Positions 11,667 through 24,100 of a stretch of 64,000 bases of DNA are shown one piece after another (the first letter of the stretch is position 1; every line of letters starts with the position of its first letter). The notes below the pieces were generated by a model that saw only the letters and a program-made list of their open reading frames with translations, did no database searches and was not told the origin of the DNA. The position numbers were made by a program, and so were the translations under genes. Where the stretch lies: NCBI RefSeq assembly GCF_042453785.1, contig NC_091673.1, forward strand, positions 5,172,501 through 5,236,500, in the 5' to 3' direction. This stretch comes from Malus domestica (taxonomy: Eukaryota; Streptophyta; Magnoliopsida; Rosales; Rosaceae).

Positions 11667-13792
11667 TTAGTTAAAGTCCGGGGAAGTAAACATGTTTAAG
11701 ACACCATTCCAAAGGGGTTGGTCCCTGGAGTTGCACAAGGGCAGCAGGCTCTCCTCCTGTGACTCTAATGCGGGCAAAACGCAGTTGTTTGAAGAACACG
11801 TAAAGGGATTATTTCGCATTCCTTCGTACAAAGTCCGCTTAATATTGTCGCTGTTGTTCTGTTCCGGAAGAAGGTTTAAATCATTCTTCTCACTCTCTTC
11901 ATTATCTCCATTTAAATTCTTTTCCACCAGCTCTTTAAATATTGAGGATTGAAGGAGGATGCCAAGTGCTGTTGGGGAAGGTGATGACTTGGGGCAGGGG
12001 CTAACGGGCATAGGAGGCTGCTGCTGCCTTGGGAAAATGTCGTGATTTTTTGAGGCGTCTTTGTCATCTACGGCGAAGGAGTTGGGTTGGAACATGGACA
12101 TCTGTCTTCCTTCCTTTCTCAGAGGGACGCCATTTGAGGAAGTAGGCATGGGGAGAGGCTGATCCGGATTCGATTTCGGTTCCTGAGGGCCAAGAGAGTT
12201 GGCTCCTGGCCTCAGCCATCTGATGTATGTGCTCAAGTCAAAGTTGGTCACTGCGTTTATGCCTCTGTATTCTATCGCTGCAATATCATAAGCATGAGCA
12301 GCCTCTTCCTGGGTACCTAGATGGAATAAAAGAAGCCATATAAACCACTTCACACACCCATTGTACTTTGAAACAAATAGATTTAAAGGTCAGCCAACTA
12401 TTTTAATGCTCATTTTTAGCCTCCTACACTCCTGTGAGTGCAGAAGAAGTATCAAATATTCAATTTAGACCATAGTGACAAAAAGGAGTGTGGAAATCGC
12501 TACCCTAGAGATCGGATTGAAACTCACCATAAGTGCCGAGGTAGAGGTACTTGTTTCCGAAAACTCTCCCTATCCTTGCTTCCCATCTCCCATTGTGATG
12601 GTGCCTGCAGTTCTCACAAGCGTTCAATCTTAGAAATTTTGAATGACTTGTTTAACTTGAGAGAAACAAAAGATTAAAATGGTAAAGAAATTAAGTAGTA
12701 TTACCTTGCAACTCCTCTATATTTGGATACACCTCTTGAAAAGCCACTGCTCCTTCTGTAAACAGAAGAAAAAGGAGATTATTGACATGAAATTAGTATA
12801 CAAAAAATGTTTACAGGAGGAGTGGTCATCAGGAGATGAATACTACCTTCTCAGAGAGGCTAAATATTCTTCTTTTGTTAAGGTGTTCATTATCTCAATT
12901 TCACTCTCATAATCAGGCACCTGAAAAGAAAAAGACATTGAATCAAAATTAACGACAGTCGCGTAGATCATTGCCTATAAATGGTGTGTCGTCGGAAAAT
13001 CATACCGGAAAATTTGTAAAGGTTGATGTTCCCCAATACTTGAGTGCTGCCAAATCATAGGCTCTTGCAGCAGATTCTTCTTCATCATAAGCCCCTGTTG
13101 GATTTCCCTCAAAAATGTTTAGTTGCGCACTAAAATGTGGACCAAGATAATGATTAGAAGTTTATGTGAAACGATTTCTGCATTCATTTTCTCATTTAGC
13201 CTATCCTGTTTATTTGTCGTTTGAGTTTCTTTTGATTTATTTAATCTAAAGGCCAAACATATATAGCATTGATGTGATGGAGAGTAAAATGATGTGCAGA
13301 AATCACTTCCCTACTGTAAATCTGTGACTAGTCATGTAAGTACTTACCCAAATAAACTTGCTTTCCCTTCTTCCTTTGTGTTGGGTTCCAAGACCCTTTA
13401 TCCCATAAATGAGCTTCATATCTTCCTGTCCATCGATGCCTGCATATATAAACTCCTCGATATCAAGCCTCATCATTTGACTAAAGCACAAATAATTGTC
13501 AGCATAAACACAACATATCAGACCGGCTGACTCCACGAAATCTGGAACTTCTCTTCACAGTTGTCGTCGTGGTAGTACTAGTAGGAGATTGATCAGCCTG
13601 AGCCTGCTGCTTTAGTCTTTGATCACCTTGCTGATCAGTGTTTCCTGGAGCAGGTGCAGCAGCAACAGCAGACGAATCACGGCGCCTCCTTTTGACGCAC
13701 TTGCTCACCAAAGCGTCAACTTCTATCGTGCACAACGGACGCCTCCTGGGGCTGATCAGTTCAGATTTTACAGCACTAGTAGCCAGATCCAT
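11667..13792 (-). CDS. AP2/ERF transcription factor with two AP2 domains, WRINKLED1-like
   Basis: Exons are 13524-13792, 13348-13439, 13006-13094, 12847-12920, 12705-12755, 12528-12604 and 11667-12316; they sum in frame to 433 aa (445 aa if the ATG at 13828 is used). After a basic segment ([11 protein letters not shown]) come AP2 repeat 1 ([20 protein letters not shown] ... [20 protein letters not shown]) and repeat 2 ([20 protein letters not shown] ... [20 protein letters not shown]). The tail is rich in Ser, Pro, Asn and Gln, as in an activation domain. WRI1-clade factors drive glycolytic and fatty-acid genes for oil, cutin or wax synthesis. The closest relatives are probably WRI3/WRI4 rather than seed WRI1; this is from memory. 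The VYL residues, which a 9-base microexon encodes in WRI1, lie here in one exon with the preceding KGKQ. Confidence 0.88.
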
Positions 13793-13828
13793 CTCTCTAT
13801 CTTGTTCTTTGTCAATACTAAACAACAT

Positions 13829-15439
13829 AAAACAATTAGGTTTTCACTTTTCGAGTGTTCGCTGCTGGAAAACAGAATGCAAAGTGCTTATATGCATGTG
13901 CTTTTACTTGTTTTATGCTTACTTTGTCTTTTGAGTTGCGATGATTTCGGTGCCTTTTTGAGACAAGAAATGAGTGTCTGCATGCTAACAGAAACTCCGG
14001 CCGACTTCAGGCTCTGAAGGAGGCATCACTATTATTCTTTTTTCAAAACTCCAAGCGGATGATACAGAATTGACACTATTTAACCCTTTTATTTTTCTTG
14101 GATAGAAGATTAGTTAGACTAACTCTTCGGCATAATCTAGGTTCACAAATTAACTTAAAAATTTAAATTCACATGCTGAACACTAAGGCTGACTTTGTCT
14201 AAATTCAGATTGTGTGACAAAAAATATATATATTTTCGTGGCTTTATTGCCCTTTTTCTAGGAAGCATAACTTTGGCCAACAACTATTTTGCTCTGATAT
14301 GACAGCCGGTCTTTGAGTTCATATCTCATGGATTCTTCAGAAAATATTGAACTATACGTATCCGCAGTGCAATTTTGTAATTAAGATCAGTCAGCATTCG
14401 TTGCTGCACCAAGGTTATGCGCTCGATTCAGGGCCCCCTCTTTCATATTGCTTGTATAAAATAGAAATAAATTAATGTAGCTGGTGCATATCAAGGTATA
14501 ATAAAAGTGGATCAAATTCTATGTTTTCACTGAGGGTATGAAGGGAATTTGAACCCTATATTTCCAAGAAATGGGAGCAAAGTAAAAAAAAAGCTATCTT
14601 AACACATAAATGGTGAAGTTTTGGAGGATCATAGTGGACAAGCAGTGGACGAGACAAGTAAATTCTGGCTTCTCCAAAAATGACAATATCCAAAGGGCAT
14701 TAGGTTTTGTTTTGTGGGATAATTAGGGCATGGCCAAACCTGTCGCTTGTGTTGCTATACGACAACATATGATTCCCCGTTTGTTTGTTGTGGTTTTAGC
14801 TTAGGGTTCTTCGTCCATTATTTACTAATTTGTGTCTGATATGATTCACTTGTATTTTATGGCAAACGTGTCAATCTCCTATAGCTAGAATATTGTATGC
14901 AATTAAAATGTGTGGAGTTGCTTTCCACACCACGTTAATTCCTATGGAGATTTCGAATAACCCTTGTCCTTGTGATGATGCCTTGACGGACTGGATGTCA
15001 AATTGTTAATTAATCAATTCGCACTAATCATGATATATAGATCATATTATGCTGCGCGCATCTTTATGGATCGTTCCATTATAATTAGTATTGTTAACTC
15101 TAATGCTGCAATTAGCATCCACATGCAGTCCTAAATTAATTATTCGATCAGTTTGATTGGACATGACCTTTACTGCTTTCTTCAATTTATATTAGATTTG
15201 AATTTAGGTGTATATCCCTCTCCCACTTCCATCTTTTTTCCTTCATTAGTTCCCCAATGAATTACCAAAAAGAGAATAAGAAAATAATTAGAAAGTGCAA
15301 CAATGGCGACATATATGTACAGCTTCAGAATATCCTCTTTTTTCATATGTTTCGATCCTTTTTTTTGCGTTTGAATACAACACGTACTACATCCAATGGT
15401 GTGCAAGTTCAGAAAAGAGGAAATTAATAACAAAAAAAC
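13829..15439. other. Intergenic region between the AP2 factor and pectate lyase genes
   Basis: AT-rich DNA with no gene that I can support. The right part is the 3' flank of the pectate lyase gene; the left part is the promoter and 5' UTR of the AP2 gene. Short open frames here have no recognisable motif. Confidence 0.4.
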
Positions 15440-16989
15440 TTAGCAGGGTTTGCCGACAACGCAGCTTAGAGCGCCGGAAAATTTTGTGAGCTTTGTGGCA
15501 AAGGTCCCTGGTTGGAAGGGCATCATGTCCAACTTTGCTGGGTTTTGGCTGGCTCTTGATCCAGATTCAACAAAGAAAGCTCCATTCATCATCAAATCTC
15601 CCTCAGATCTCCACTCCCAGTTCTTCCACTCTGACTCTGGTGTATGCTCCCTATGGGTCACCTATACAATTAAATCCAGAATTAATGACAGATTAAATAT
15701 GAACGAACGTATTAGAGCATGTATAATAAACGGTTATATTTGGACTATATTTACCGATTACTTTTTCGATCGAGTTAGCACACGTTTTGGTAAAAACTAA
15801 CATCCGCACTCGTGCATGAAGACACTTAACTGGGGCTAGTTAGTATTTACTAATTAATAAAAATTAATTCATGTAAACTGTATGTTACCTGTTTGGTGGC
15901 CTCGTTCACGGGAGCAATGAACCTGTTACCCTGGCTGATGATTGTAGGGTTCATGTTTCCTCCGATGGCATACATGATCCAGTGGTTGTAGTCGTTGTTC
16001 ACCAGGTGGAAGAATCCGTGCCGGACCCTCGGCATCCTCTGCACCAGTCCCCGACCAAAGTGGTTGAAGGCCAAAGTAATTTGCATGATTTTGTCTTGAG
16101 TGTGCGCGTTGTTGGCGCCAAACAACATCACCTGCATGCATGCATGATTTTCAAATTCTGTACGCACCATTAATTATTAGGTTAATTAGTTTAAGGTTAA
16201 AGTAATTCCAATTTAAGTACATCATCGTGGTCAGTGAAGTGGGAGTTGGAGATGGTGATGGCGGTGGAAGCCATGACGGCATCGATGAGCCCATCTGCGC
16301 ACCGGGACATGGACATGTGGTCGATCCAGACGTTGGAGGCACCAAAGAGGGAGATACCATCGCCGTCACTCTTGGTCCTCAAACCCATATGGTCGACGGA
16401 GTCCCTGATCATACCACCGGGTTTGGACACAATCATTTTGATGTGAAGGTTGGTGAGGATTACATTCTTCACAAACTGGAGGGTAATGCCACCACCCTCT
16501 TCTATCACAACATTGGCTCCTCTACCATCAATGGTCTTGTCACTGGTCACCATCAGCTCTTGCTGCAGCCTAATCACCATGCTTCTTGCGAAGATTATCC
16601 ACAAAGGCCCTTTCTGAATCACGGCGTGGCGTAGGGTTCCGGGTTTGGGGTTTTGTACGTCATCATCTGTTCCCACAGTCACCACGTAAATGGGACCGTC
16701 CTTACCTCCAGTGGCCTTTTTACCAAAGCCTTGGGCGCAGCCTACAATCTTCTTTCGGTTATCGGCCCAATTAGGGTCACACCTCCAGCAGGCGTCAATT
16801 GGATTGGTCGCCATGCATGGACCATTATAACCCTTGTTACCCCTCAAGTTCCTTCTTGTGGTGTTTTCCTTGGACAAAAGCCTGCATATGTGTATATATG
16901 TCACTGATGACAAAACTGAAACATATACATACGTATATATAAATGTATGAAGTACCATTTTTTGCCAGACTTATATTGTTAAGCAAACG

Positions 16990-17050
<61 letters not shown>

Positions 17051-17318
17051 CAAACTGTAAATCTGCATGCAATAATTAGACTTACTCGGCAACTCCAGTA
17101 TTGAACTCCTCAGTGACTTGCTCAGGATTTTTATGGTAGCTTTCCATGGCCTCCTTTAAGGCTTCTTGGGCTCGTTCTTTCCAGTACGCATCTAAATCTA
17201 ATACCGTACTATCTTCATTTGCAACATCGGTTGGACCATCATTACTCGAAACAAATACAGCAAAGGATAAGAAAAACAAACATAGAAAGAAATAGGACGA
17301 GTTAAACATTGCTGCCAT
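15440..17318 (-). CDS. Pectate lyase (polysaccharide lyase family 1)
   Basis: Pectate lyases cleave de-esterified homogalacturonan in the cell wall by calcium-dependent beta-elimination and act in growth, ripening and pollen. Exons 17086-17318, 16221-16881, 15889-16131 and 15440-15661 join in frame to 452 aa. The start at 17318 begins a clear signal peptide ([20 protein letters not shown]); an upstream in-frame ATG at 17426 would bury it. A plant pectate-lyase N-terminal segment ([20 protein letters not shown]) follows. The catalytic domain shows [20 protein letters not shown], the [13 protein letters not shown] strand, the calcium-binding segment [29 protein letters not shown], and the catalytic-arginine block [17 protein letters not shown]. 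The usual plant sequence there has Cys before the second Arg; here it is Val. All expected parts are present, so it is probably active. Intron 1 contains a long TA repeat. Confidence 0.94.
16991..17046. repeat. (TA)n microsatellite
   Basis: About 28 pure TA units run without interruption in the first pectate-lyase intron. Such long pure tracts are usually length-variable between alleles. Confidence 0.95.
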
Positions 17319-17950
17319 TGTTGTTGGTACTTCGTCGGCGGCCACCGACACCTTGCGAGAGGACACTGTCGGGTTGGGCGAGGACAGGGTTGCTCGATGG
17401 TGTTGAAGCAGTCCCGGCCAAGCCAAGCCAACAGATTAAACCGGTCACAAGAGATTATTAATTAACCAACCGACTTACCTATTGATTTGCTTGGGGGTGT
17501 CTTTAAATATGAGAACAGATTCGCTAAATAAGGCATTTGCAGTTAATTAATTATAATTAAGCGTCTTAATCTAACATTTGACGGGAAGTGTGGGCAGCCG
17601 CTCCCCTGCATCGGTTGACCGTTAAAATAGCAATAGGGCTTCCCTTCCCCTTTGAAAAGTTCTTTATCTTCTCGCATTGATTAATTCAGGTGCTAGCTAA
17701 TTTTGGATGTTGTTACAGGAAAGACTATCACCATAATACTCGCGTCGACACATGTTTAATACATTTGTAAATTGTAATAGTCAAAAGTCTTTTTTTTTTT
17801 TTTTTTACGGTTTTCAAGGTTTACGTGCATATATATATATGTGTAAATCAAGTGTCTTTACTGTATGGATAAGTTCAATTTGGAACTTTTGATTGGAAAG
17901 TAATATTTGTAAACATCCTTGCTTGTAAAAAAGTTTGTTTATAAAACTTA
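17319..17950. promoter_or_regulatory. Promoter side of the pectate lyase gene
   Basis: This gap carries the leader and promoter of the minus-strand pectate lyase. On the minus strand a TATTTAAA word lies at about 17503-17510, a plausible TATA box some 190 bases before the ATG. A run of about 20 T lies near 17792. No gene or transposon is visible before 17951. Confidence 0.35.
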
Positions 17951-19778
17951 AGGGTTTTCATCACAAATGGTCATTGAAATTGACCCTCACTATCAAGATG
18001 GTTCCTGATATTAAAATCAATCAATGTAGTTCCTGAAAATATGTGTCAAAAATCAATGTGATCATTCCGTTACAATTATGTTAAAAATTCTGTTAAGTGC
18101 TAATGTAGCACATAAATGAGCCTCATAAGTCATTTTTCTTTCTTTCTCACAAATGGTATTTGAAATTGACCCATGACATCCAAAATGGTCTGAAATTGAA
18201 AATTAATCAATGTAGTTTCGCAAGTAAGTGTCTCAAATTAATGTAATCATTCCGTCACAATTGTGACATCTCACATCACCTAGGGGAGTGATCCTTAAAT
18301 GTATATTCACATCCCTACCTAGCACGAGGCCTTTTGGGAGCTCACTGGCTTCGGGTTCCATTGGAACTCCGAAGTTAAGCGAGTAGCGCGCGAGAGCAAT
18401 CCCATGATGGGTGACCCACTGGGAAGTTCCCGTGTGAGTTCCCAGAAACAAAACCGTGAAGGCGTAGTCGGGGCCCAAAGCGGACAATATCGTGCTACGG
18501 TGGTGGAATGGGCCCGGGAAGTGGTCCGCCCCGGGCCGGGATGTGACAATTTGGTATCAGAGCCTAACCCTAGCCATGGTCTTTTGGGAGCTCACTGGCT
18601 TCGGGTTCCATTGGAACTCCGAAGTTAAGCGAGTAGCGCGCAAGAGCAATCCCATGATGGGTGACCCACTGGGAAGTTCTCGTCTGAGTTCCCAGAAACA
18701 AAACCATGAAGGCGTAGTCGGGGTCCAAAGCTGACAATATCGTGCTACGGTGGTGAAATGGGCCCGGGAAGTGGTCCGCCCCGGGCCGGGATGTGACAAC
18801 AATTATGTCAAAAATTCTGTTATGTGCTGATGTGACACATAAATGGTTCACACAAGTATAATTAAATTAAAAAAAATTACAAATAGTCTTAATAATTTAA
18901 TAGTTAATAAAAAAATTGTCAACCCTAAAACCCAGTCATGCAGTCACCTCCGATCACAGTCCACATTTCTCTACCTCCTTTGCCCTCTATTCTCTAAAAT
19001 AAAAAAATAAAAAATAAAAAAAATCAATACACCCATCTTTACACATTTCGACACCATTCACTGAATTGAACTTGGATCGAGATCACCTTTGGTGACGGCT
19101 TGACCCATTGGCAACGATTTTTGGGATATCACCGTTAACATTTAGGCGATCAACATCCTCACAACCTTAATCTTGGAGAGCTTGTTCAGTGATTCCCTGG
19201 TGGTCTAGTGATGCAAAAAACGGCGAGTTCTCCTTTGAGATATGAGGTTATAACCAAGGTGCGTCTATTGTTGGTTGAAAAATATTTCCACACCCCCTCT
19301 TAGGCCTTGGTTAAGCCTTATGCCTTTAAGAATTTATGGAAGTGATCTCTATTTGGAGTGTGCCATACTATAAGAAAAAAAAATTCATTGTGCAAAAAGG
19401 TATTTAGACAACTTTTTAAATTAATTTTTAAATCCACATCATCACATAACAAATTTTTTTTACGGAATAGTGACAGAAGGATCATATTGATTTGTGACAC
19501 CTATTTTCAAGAACTACATTGATTGATTTTCAATTTTAGGGACCATATTGATGGTGTGGGTCAATTTCAATGACCATTTGTGATAAAAATCCGTAAATCT
19601 TGTGGGGCCCATTTATGTGCCACATCAAAACGTAACGAAATATTTAACAGAATTGTGACTGAAAAACCACATTGATTTGTGACACCTATTTTCAGGGACT
19701 ACATTGATTGATTTTTAATTTCAAGGACCATCTTGATGGTGATGATCAATTTAAGGGACCATTTGTGATAAAAACCCT
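17951..19778. mobile_element. Non-autonomous DNA transposon with long inverted ends and subterminal repeats
   Basis: The element starts AGGGTTTTCATCACAAATGG and ends with the inverted CCATTTGTGATAAAAACCCT. It is flanked by a perfect 7-base duplication AAACTTA (17944-17950 and 19779-19785); shifting the ends by one base gives 9 bases with two mismatches, as Mutator elements make. Each arm holds two copies of a unit with ATCAATCAATGTAGTTC and the words TTCCGTTACAATTATG or TTCCGTCACAATT. No transposase is visible. A Cassandra TRIM sits inside the left arm. I infer a Mutator-like non-autonomous family; the exact superfamily needs other copies. Confidence 0.75.
18262..18798 (+). mobile_element. 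Cassandra-type TRIM (5S rRNA-bearing LTR element), nested
   Basis: The element begins TGTGACATCTCACATC and ends TGTGACA, with a perfect 5-base target duplication ACAAT (18257-18261 and 18799-18803). The left LTR (18262-18547) contains a 5S rRNA-like core at about 18340-18440, with the readable motifs AACTCCGAAGTTAAGCGAG and GATGGGTGACCCACTGGGAA, which include the 5S internal promoter region. A primer-binding site TGGTATCAGAGC, complementary to initiator Met-tRNA, follows at about 18551. A second, shorter LTR copy then runs to 18798. It encodes no protein, as is usual for TRIMs. The copy is incomplete, with about one large break. The two LTR copies differ at few positions, which suggests a fairly recent insertion. 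Confidence 0.9.
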
Positions 19779-21187
19779 AAACTTATTGATGATGCTGATA
19801 ACTGATGTTTTGATTAGAACAATGTTTTACGGAGTCATAAAGTATAAGTATAATGGTATTTTTTTCTCAATGTTACAAAGAATATTAACGTTCAAATCCG
19901 TCATTCATGTAAAAAAAGGATAATCTTGTGAACCTACTTATCTCTCAACTTACGATTCCTTAAGGTTTGGACATTATAATTGAAATTCATTCTCTTTATC
20001 ATTATCTAAAGATCATATATGCAAAAAATGATTCATTTTGGAGATTTTTTAGTCATTCATATACATAAAACAAATAGACAGTTTATCAAAACCGTTAATT
20101 GGTTTAGCTAGTATAGATGACTAAATGATCTCTAAATTGAATGATGTTTTGCAGTATGATCTTTAGATAATGATAAAAAGAACGAACGGTTTTAATTATA
20201 ATGTTTGAATAGTAAAAATTCGTTAATCGTAAGTAGAGGTAGGTTGTCCATGAGAACACATGTATGCACTCAATCCTTCAACCAATAAATGCTTTAAATA
20301 AACAAACTTGGGGTTTCTGCAACTTGATTTTAATTTACTAATTAACTACATGTTTAAAAAAAAGAACAGAATGGATTAATATGTAAATTAAGCAAGATAT
20401 GTAAATTAAACAAGCTTGACATTTAATTGTTGATTTATTATTATAACTTGAGATTGGACTGGATGCATATAACTCATGATCATCAACTTTGGCTCAAGTC
20501 ACTTGTTTATTACTTTTTATTTTCAAGCACAAATCAGTTAATTATTTGTTGTGTTATATGAACATGTTTGTCTTGTGTGTGTTGACTCTTCACAACAGGT
20601 GAAAATGTGTGTGTGTCAATACAATTCCATATATAATATATGGATCACATATTAACGATATATCGATCATCCTGTTTCAAGAACAATACTAAAAAATTAA
20701 CGAGTCCATGCATAAAGTTGATGGACTGGAGCAATGTGAGACAGAATAAAAGTTCAGATAGGAAACTCACTCAACGTTCATGGACCACGAGTCACTGGCA
20801 TGCACCAATTTATACATTATTGGTTAAAAGCATCAGTATAAGTTGGAGAGTCAACAGTGTGTGTAAGATGGAGCACTGCCCTTGGAACCCAGTACCATGC
20901 TCACCACTTCCACACTCAGCCGACTGGCCGCGATTCTGTGCTGCTGAAGCAGGCTGGCCCGTCTCGTCCTCAGTTGAGCGTCTACAGTCCCTTAAATTCG
21001 GAAAATGTCTGCCGAAACAACTTCAATTCAAGGGTGTCAGCCAGACCTCTAGAGAGAAGTACATATTACTCTATCTCGGCATCCTTTGATTTGCTTACAA
21101 TGTAAATATGGGAACTTCCTTATTGAATCATCCGGTACTCAAACCTTATACACTCGAAGTTACATACATACCGGTGCAGAAAAAATT
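19779..21187. other. Intergenic region with one inverted-repeat element
   Basis: Apart from the element at 19925-20257 this is AT-rich DNA. At 20850-21080 there is a less AT-rich patch with open frames on the plus strand (for example 82 codons ending at 21105), but no motif I recognise. It lies just beyond the AMY3 stop codon and may be part of the AMY3 3' flank or a decayed gene piece. Confidence 0.35.
19925..20257. mobile_element. Inverted-repeat MITE, about 330 bp
   Basis: The left arm (AACCTACTTATCTCTCAACT, then CTTTATCATTATCTAAAGATCATA) is matched in inverted form by the right arm (TATGATCTTTAGATAATGATAAA, then CGTAAGTAGAGGTAGGTTGT). The arms span well over 100 bases each and diverge moderately. 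It has no coding capacity, and the end points are approximate. Confidence 0.65.
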
Positions 21188-24100
21188 TATGACGCTTCCC
21201 AGACCTTGTAGTCTCTTCCCTCAAGGCTTTTATTCCAATTTTGAGGTCCACTAGCAGGTTCGTAATGACCTGGTCCGATTTTGATGGCGACCTTTTCATC
21301 AATGATGGCCGCGTAGACGTCTCTTTCTGCCTTGGTGATTTTAACCTACAGTGAAAAGTGAAATGAAATTCAAGCTTCGGTGATATGTTCCACAGAAGAA
21401 CGAAAACAGAAATCTATTTCAACTTATATTTCCTTGTGAATGAGACCGACTTGATTAGCGATACTTACTCTACTCCGACAGTTGAGCTTGTTCCGGTTTC
21501 TGAGAGAGATCAGAGCAGCAATTTCAGATTGGTAGTGAGAGAAAATGTGGTCATAGAAAACTGTAGGTGTTCCCGGATGAGTCAAAATGTATGCATATCC
21601 TTGCATTTCTTTTTTATTTGGAAACCTCCAATGACCCTTCAAAAGGGAAGAATAAAAGAATTTGTATCTCGATACTTGTAAATATAACTATGCTTGTTTG
21701 TAAAATGACAGAATTCAAGATCAAAAAAATTCAAACCTGAGTAGAACCAGTATCATGATTCTCTATGAAAGTGACAGCACGAGATGGCCACCATCCAAGA
21801 ACCCCTGGAGGCTTACCCTTCTCATCTGACAATCGCCAATACTCGCATCTTTCCAGTGCCTGTATAAGTAGTTCCATGTGAATAAAAGTATCATCCGCCA
21901 TACAAACATGGAACGCAAGGTCATAAAAGTTTTATAAGTTGAGTTTTAAATTACAAAGATGCACACTTACTGCATGGAGAATCCCTTTTGTTGTGACATC
22001 GAATGCACCACAAGTTCCATTAGTAGCGTTGATCCAATCAACAATTCTCTGCCTGTGTGCATCTTGATTGTGATCCATTTCCCCGTATGTATAACTTAGG
22101 GAATCCCAATACTCGCCTACGGCAAAGTAGGGCTCACTGGCATCCATGTAGTCCTTGACGTAGCCACCCCAAAATCCTCTAACGAAATCAAGCCTCCATC
22201 CGTCATACCCAATATCGTCCCTGTGACGATCACTCATACATTTATATCAAAGTAACATAGTAAACTTTCAACAAAATATGCAGCAAAAGGGAAATGCACG
22301 TCAATTGGATAACACATAACATGTCCATGAATTTTGTAAGGCACGTCCACAAACTGATATTCTACGTCAGAATGTGCATAAGAAATGCATGAACACAACC
22401 TCATCACAATAAATTTTGAAATCAAAGGCTAGGTAAACTTCCATGTAAATCCCAGAAAATCTACAATCTCTATAATTTCCAGTGCAAAATAACTCAAGTT
22501 TAGGATATAGTACGTGCTTTGCTCTTTTACGTACGATCTTTGTTTTTATTGAGTGAGACAAATTTGAAGAACTTGTAAAAAATCAGAACATCTTAGAAAT
22601 TCACCTTAGCCAGCATAACCATTCTCTGATATCCTTCCTCACAAAATCTTGTGAATGATCAATGTTTGGGGCAGCATGAAAACTATCTCCACTACTTTTG
22701 TTGCCCCTACCCTGTATAACAGAAAGACGATGTTTTCACAAATCTAAAGTACAGTTACAAAATACAGTTTTCCCATAAAAATGTACTAAGCAAACTTCAG
22801 CAATGAAGAGTCGATGAACAGAAAAGTTTGGTTTTCCAGAGATTGGAATTCTTATCCTGCGATGGGATTATACCGGTGTGATGCCAAAATTCTTGGTGAG
22901 AGGCCAAGAACGGGTGTGATGTCCCTAGAGTGATTCCAGTTATCCTTTATTGTTGTTTTAATCTATTGTTTTCGCTTCCGCTAAGCTATTAAATTTCTGC
23001 TGCCCTACTCTGTCCTACATCACCACATATCACATTTGTTCTGTTTGTCTTTAAGTAACATAAGTAGAGTACTTTCCAAAATAATCAAATCTATTAACCA
23101 CACACATGTGAAAAAAGACACTCAAGAAGATTATCTAAAGAACAGGTAACATGCTTCGCTAAAGAGTCTGTTATTATTACTTTGATTGAAGCCAAATACT
23201 AATTTTGGTCACCATTTGGTCGATTTGGACTGTGCATGCGCTATGTATATGGTACGGGGTTGTGCAGCACTGGGCACCATGTTTGGGGTTGCAACACTGG
23301 GCAGGATGGACATTCCAGAAACGAAGTTTAGAGGTCTTTGGAAGTTTGTCACGTTATAACGTAATGAACTACAGCATCCCATGGGCACATGTGCGGACGT
23401 AAAATAAACTGCTGTATCACATTCTAACAAGTTCATAAACTACAGCATCACATGTACGCGAGTGCACATGAAATATACCAAATAATAAATATCATGTCTC
23501 TTTTGGAGCATACTAATGAACAATATCTAGAAATGAAATTCAGACAAGCACTGAAAAGTTGTATACCTGAAAATGTGGATCATCTGCAACAACTGCACGT
23601 TCATCCCAATTTAAACGACCACCAAATATATTCCAAACACCATTTTGATTCTGATATTCTGCACAACGGTGATTCAGAACAGCATCTCCAAGAACTTTTA
23701 AACCGGCATCATGGAATGTCTTCACAGTCTCCTTCAGTTCGTCCATATTTCCATATCTGAGAAGTGTGAACAAGAGCAATCACTACTTTTACATTATCCT
23801 TCCCATAGTGGTACTAACTAGCATCTCTCAAATGAGAGTTCAGTATCAAGACTAATAAAAAAAAGTAACTCGCTGCACCAAATAAAGAAAGTTTACTACA
23901 ATAATGATAAAGAATTAATCTTTAAGACTCACCACATAACTGGTATGTTGATAAACCGTGCAAGAAGAGGCATGCCGAACTACTTTTTTGTTTATTCAAA
24001 AATTTTATAGAAGAAAATAGTTGTTTGGTATGTGTATATATGAGAAAACAAGTGACAATGGTTATCAAAGTGAAACGTGGAATGAACAGTGAATACCGTG

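Noticed and set aside
13828-13828. Alternative upstream start for the AP2 factor
   Set aside because: The ATG at 13828 is in frame and would add 12 residues. The start at 13792 (MDLATS...) looks more natural, but I cannot exclude the longer form.
16227-16634. Plus-strand open frame of 135 codons inside the pectate lyase gene
   Set aside because: It is the antisense shadow of the large pectate lyase exon, whose sense frame has clear family motifs.
18340-18440. A true 5S rRNA gene
   Set aside because: The 5S-like sequence lies in both LTR copies of a TRIM with a primer-binding site and target duplication, and it differs from the plant 5S consensus at many positions.
18233-18851. Several 75-90 codon frames around 18.2-18.9 kb
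   Set aside because: They are repeated frames of the TRIM LTR copies, which carry 5S rRNA-like, non-coding sequence.
20640-21105. Open frames of 149 and 82 codons just beyond the AMY3 stop codon
   Set aside because: Neither frame has a recognisable motif, the two overlap in different frames, and no splice-consistent continuation was found. I left the region as unexplained rather than call a gene.
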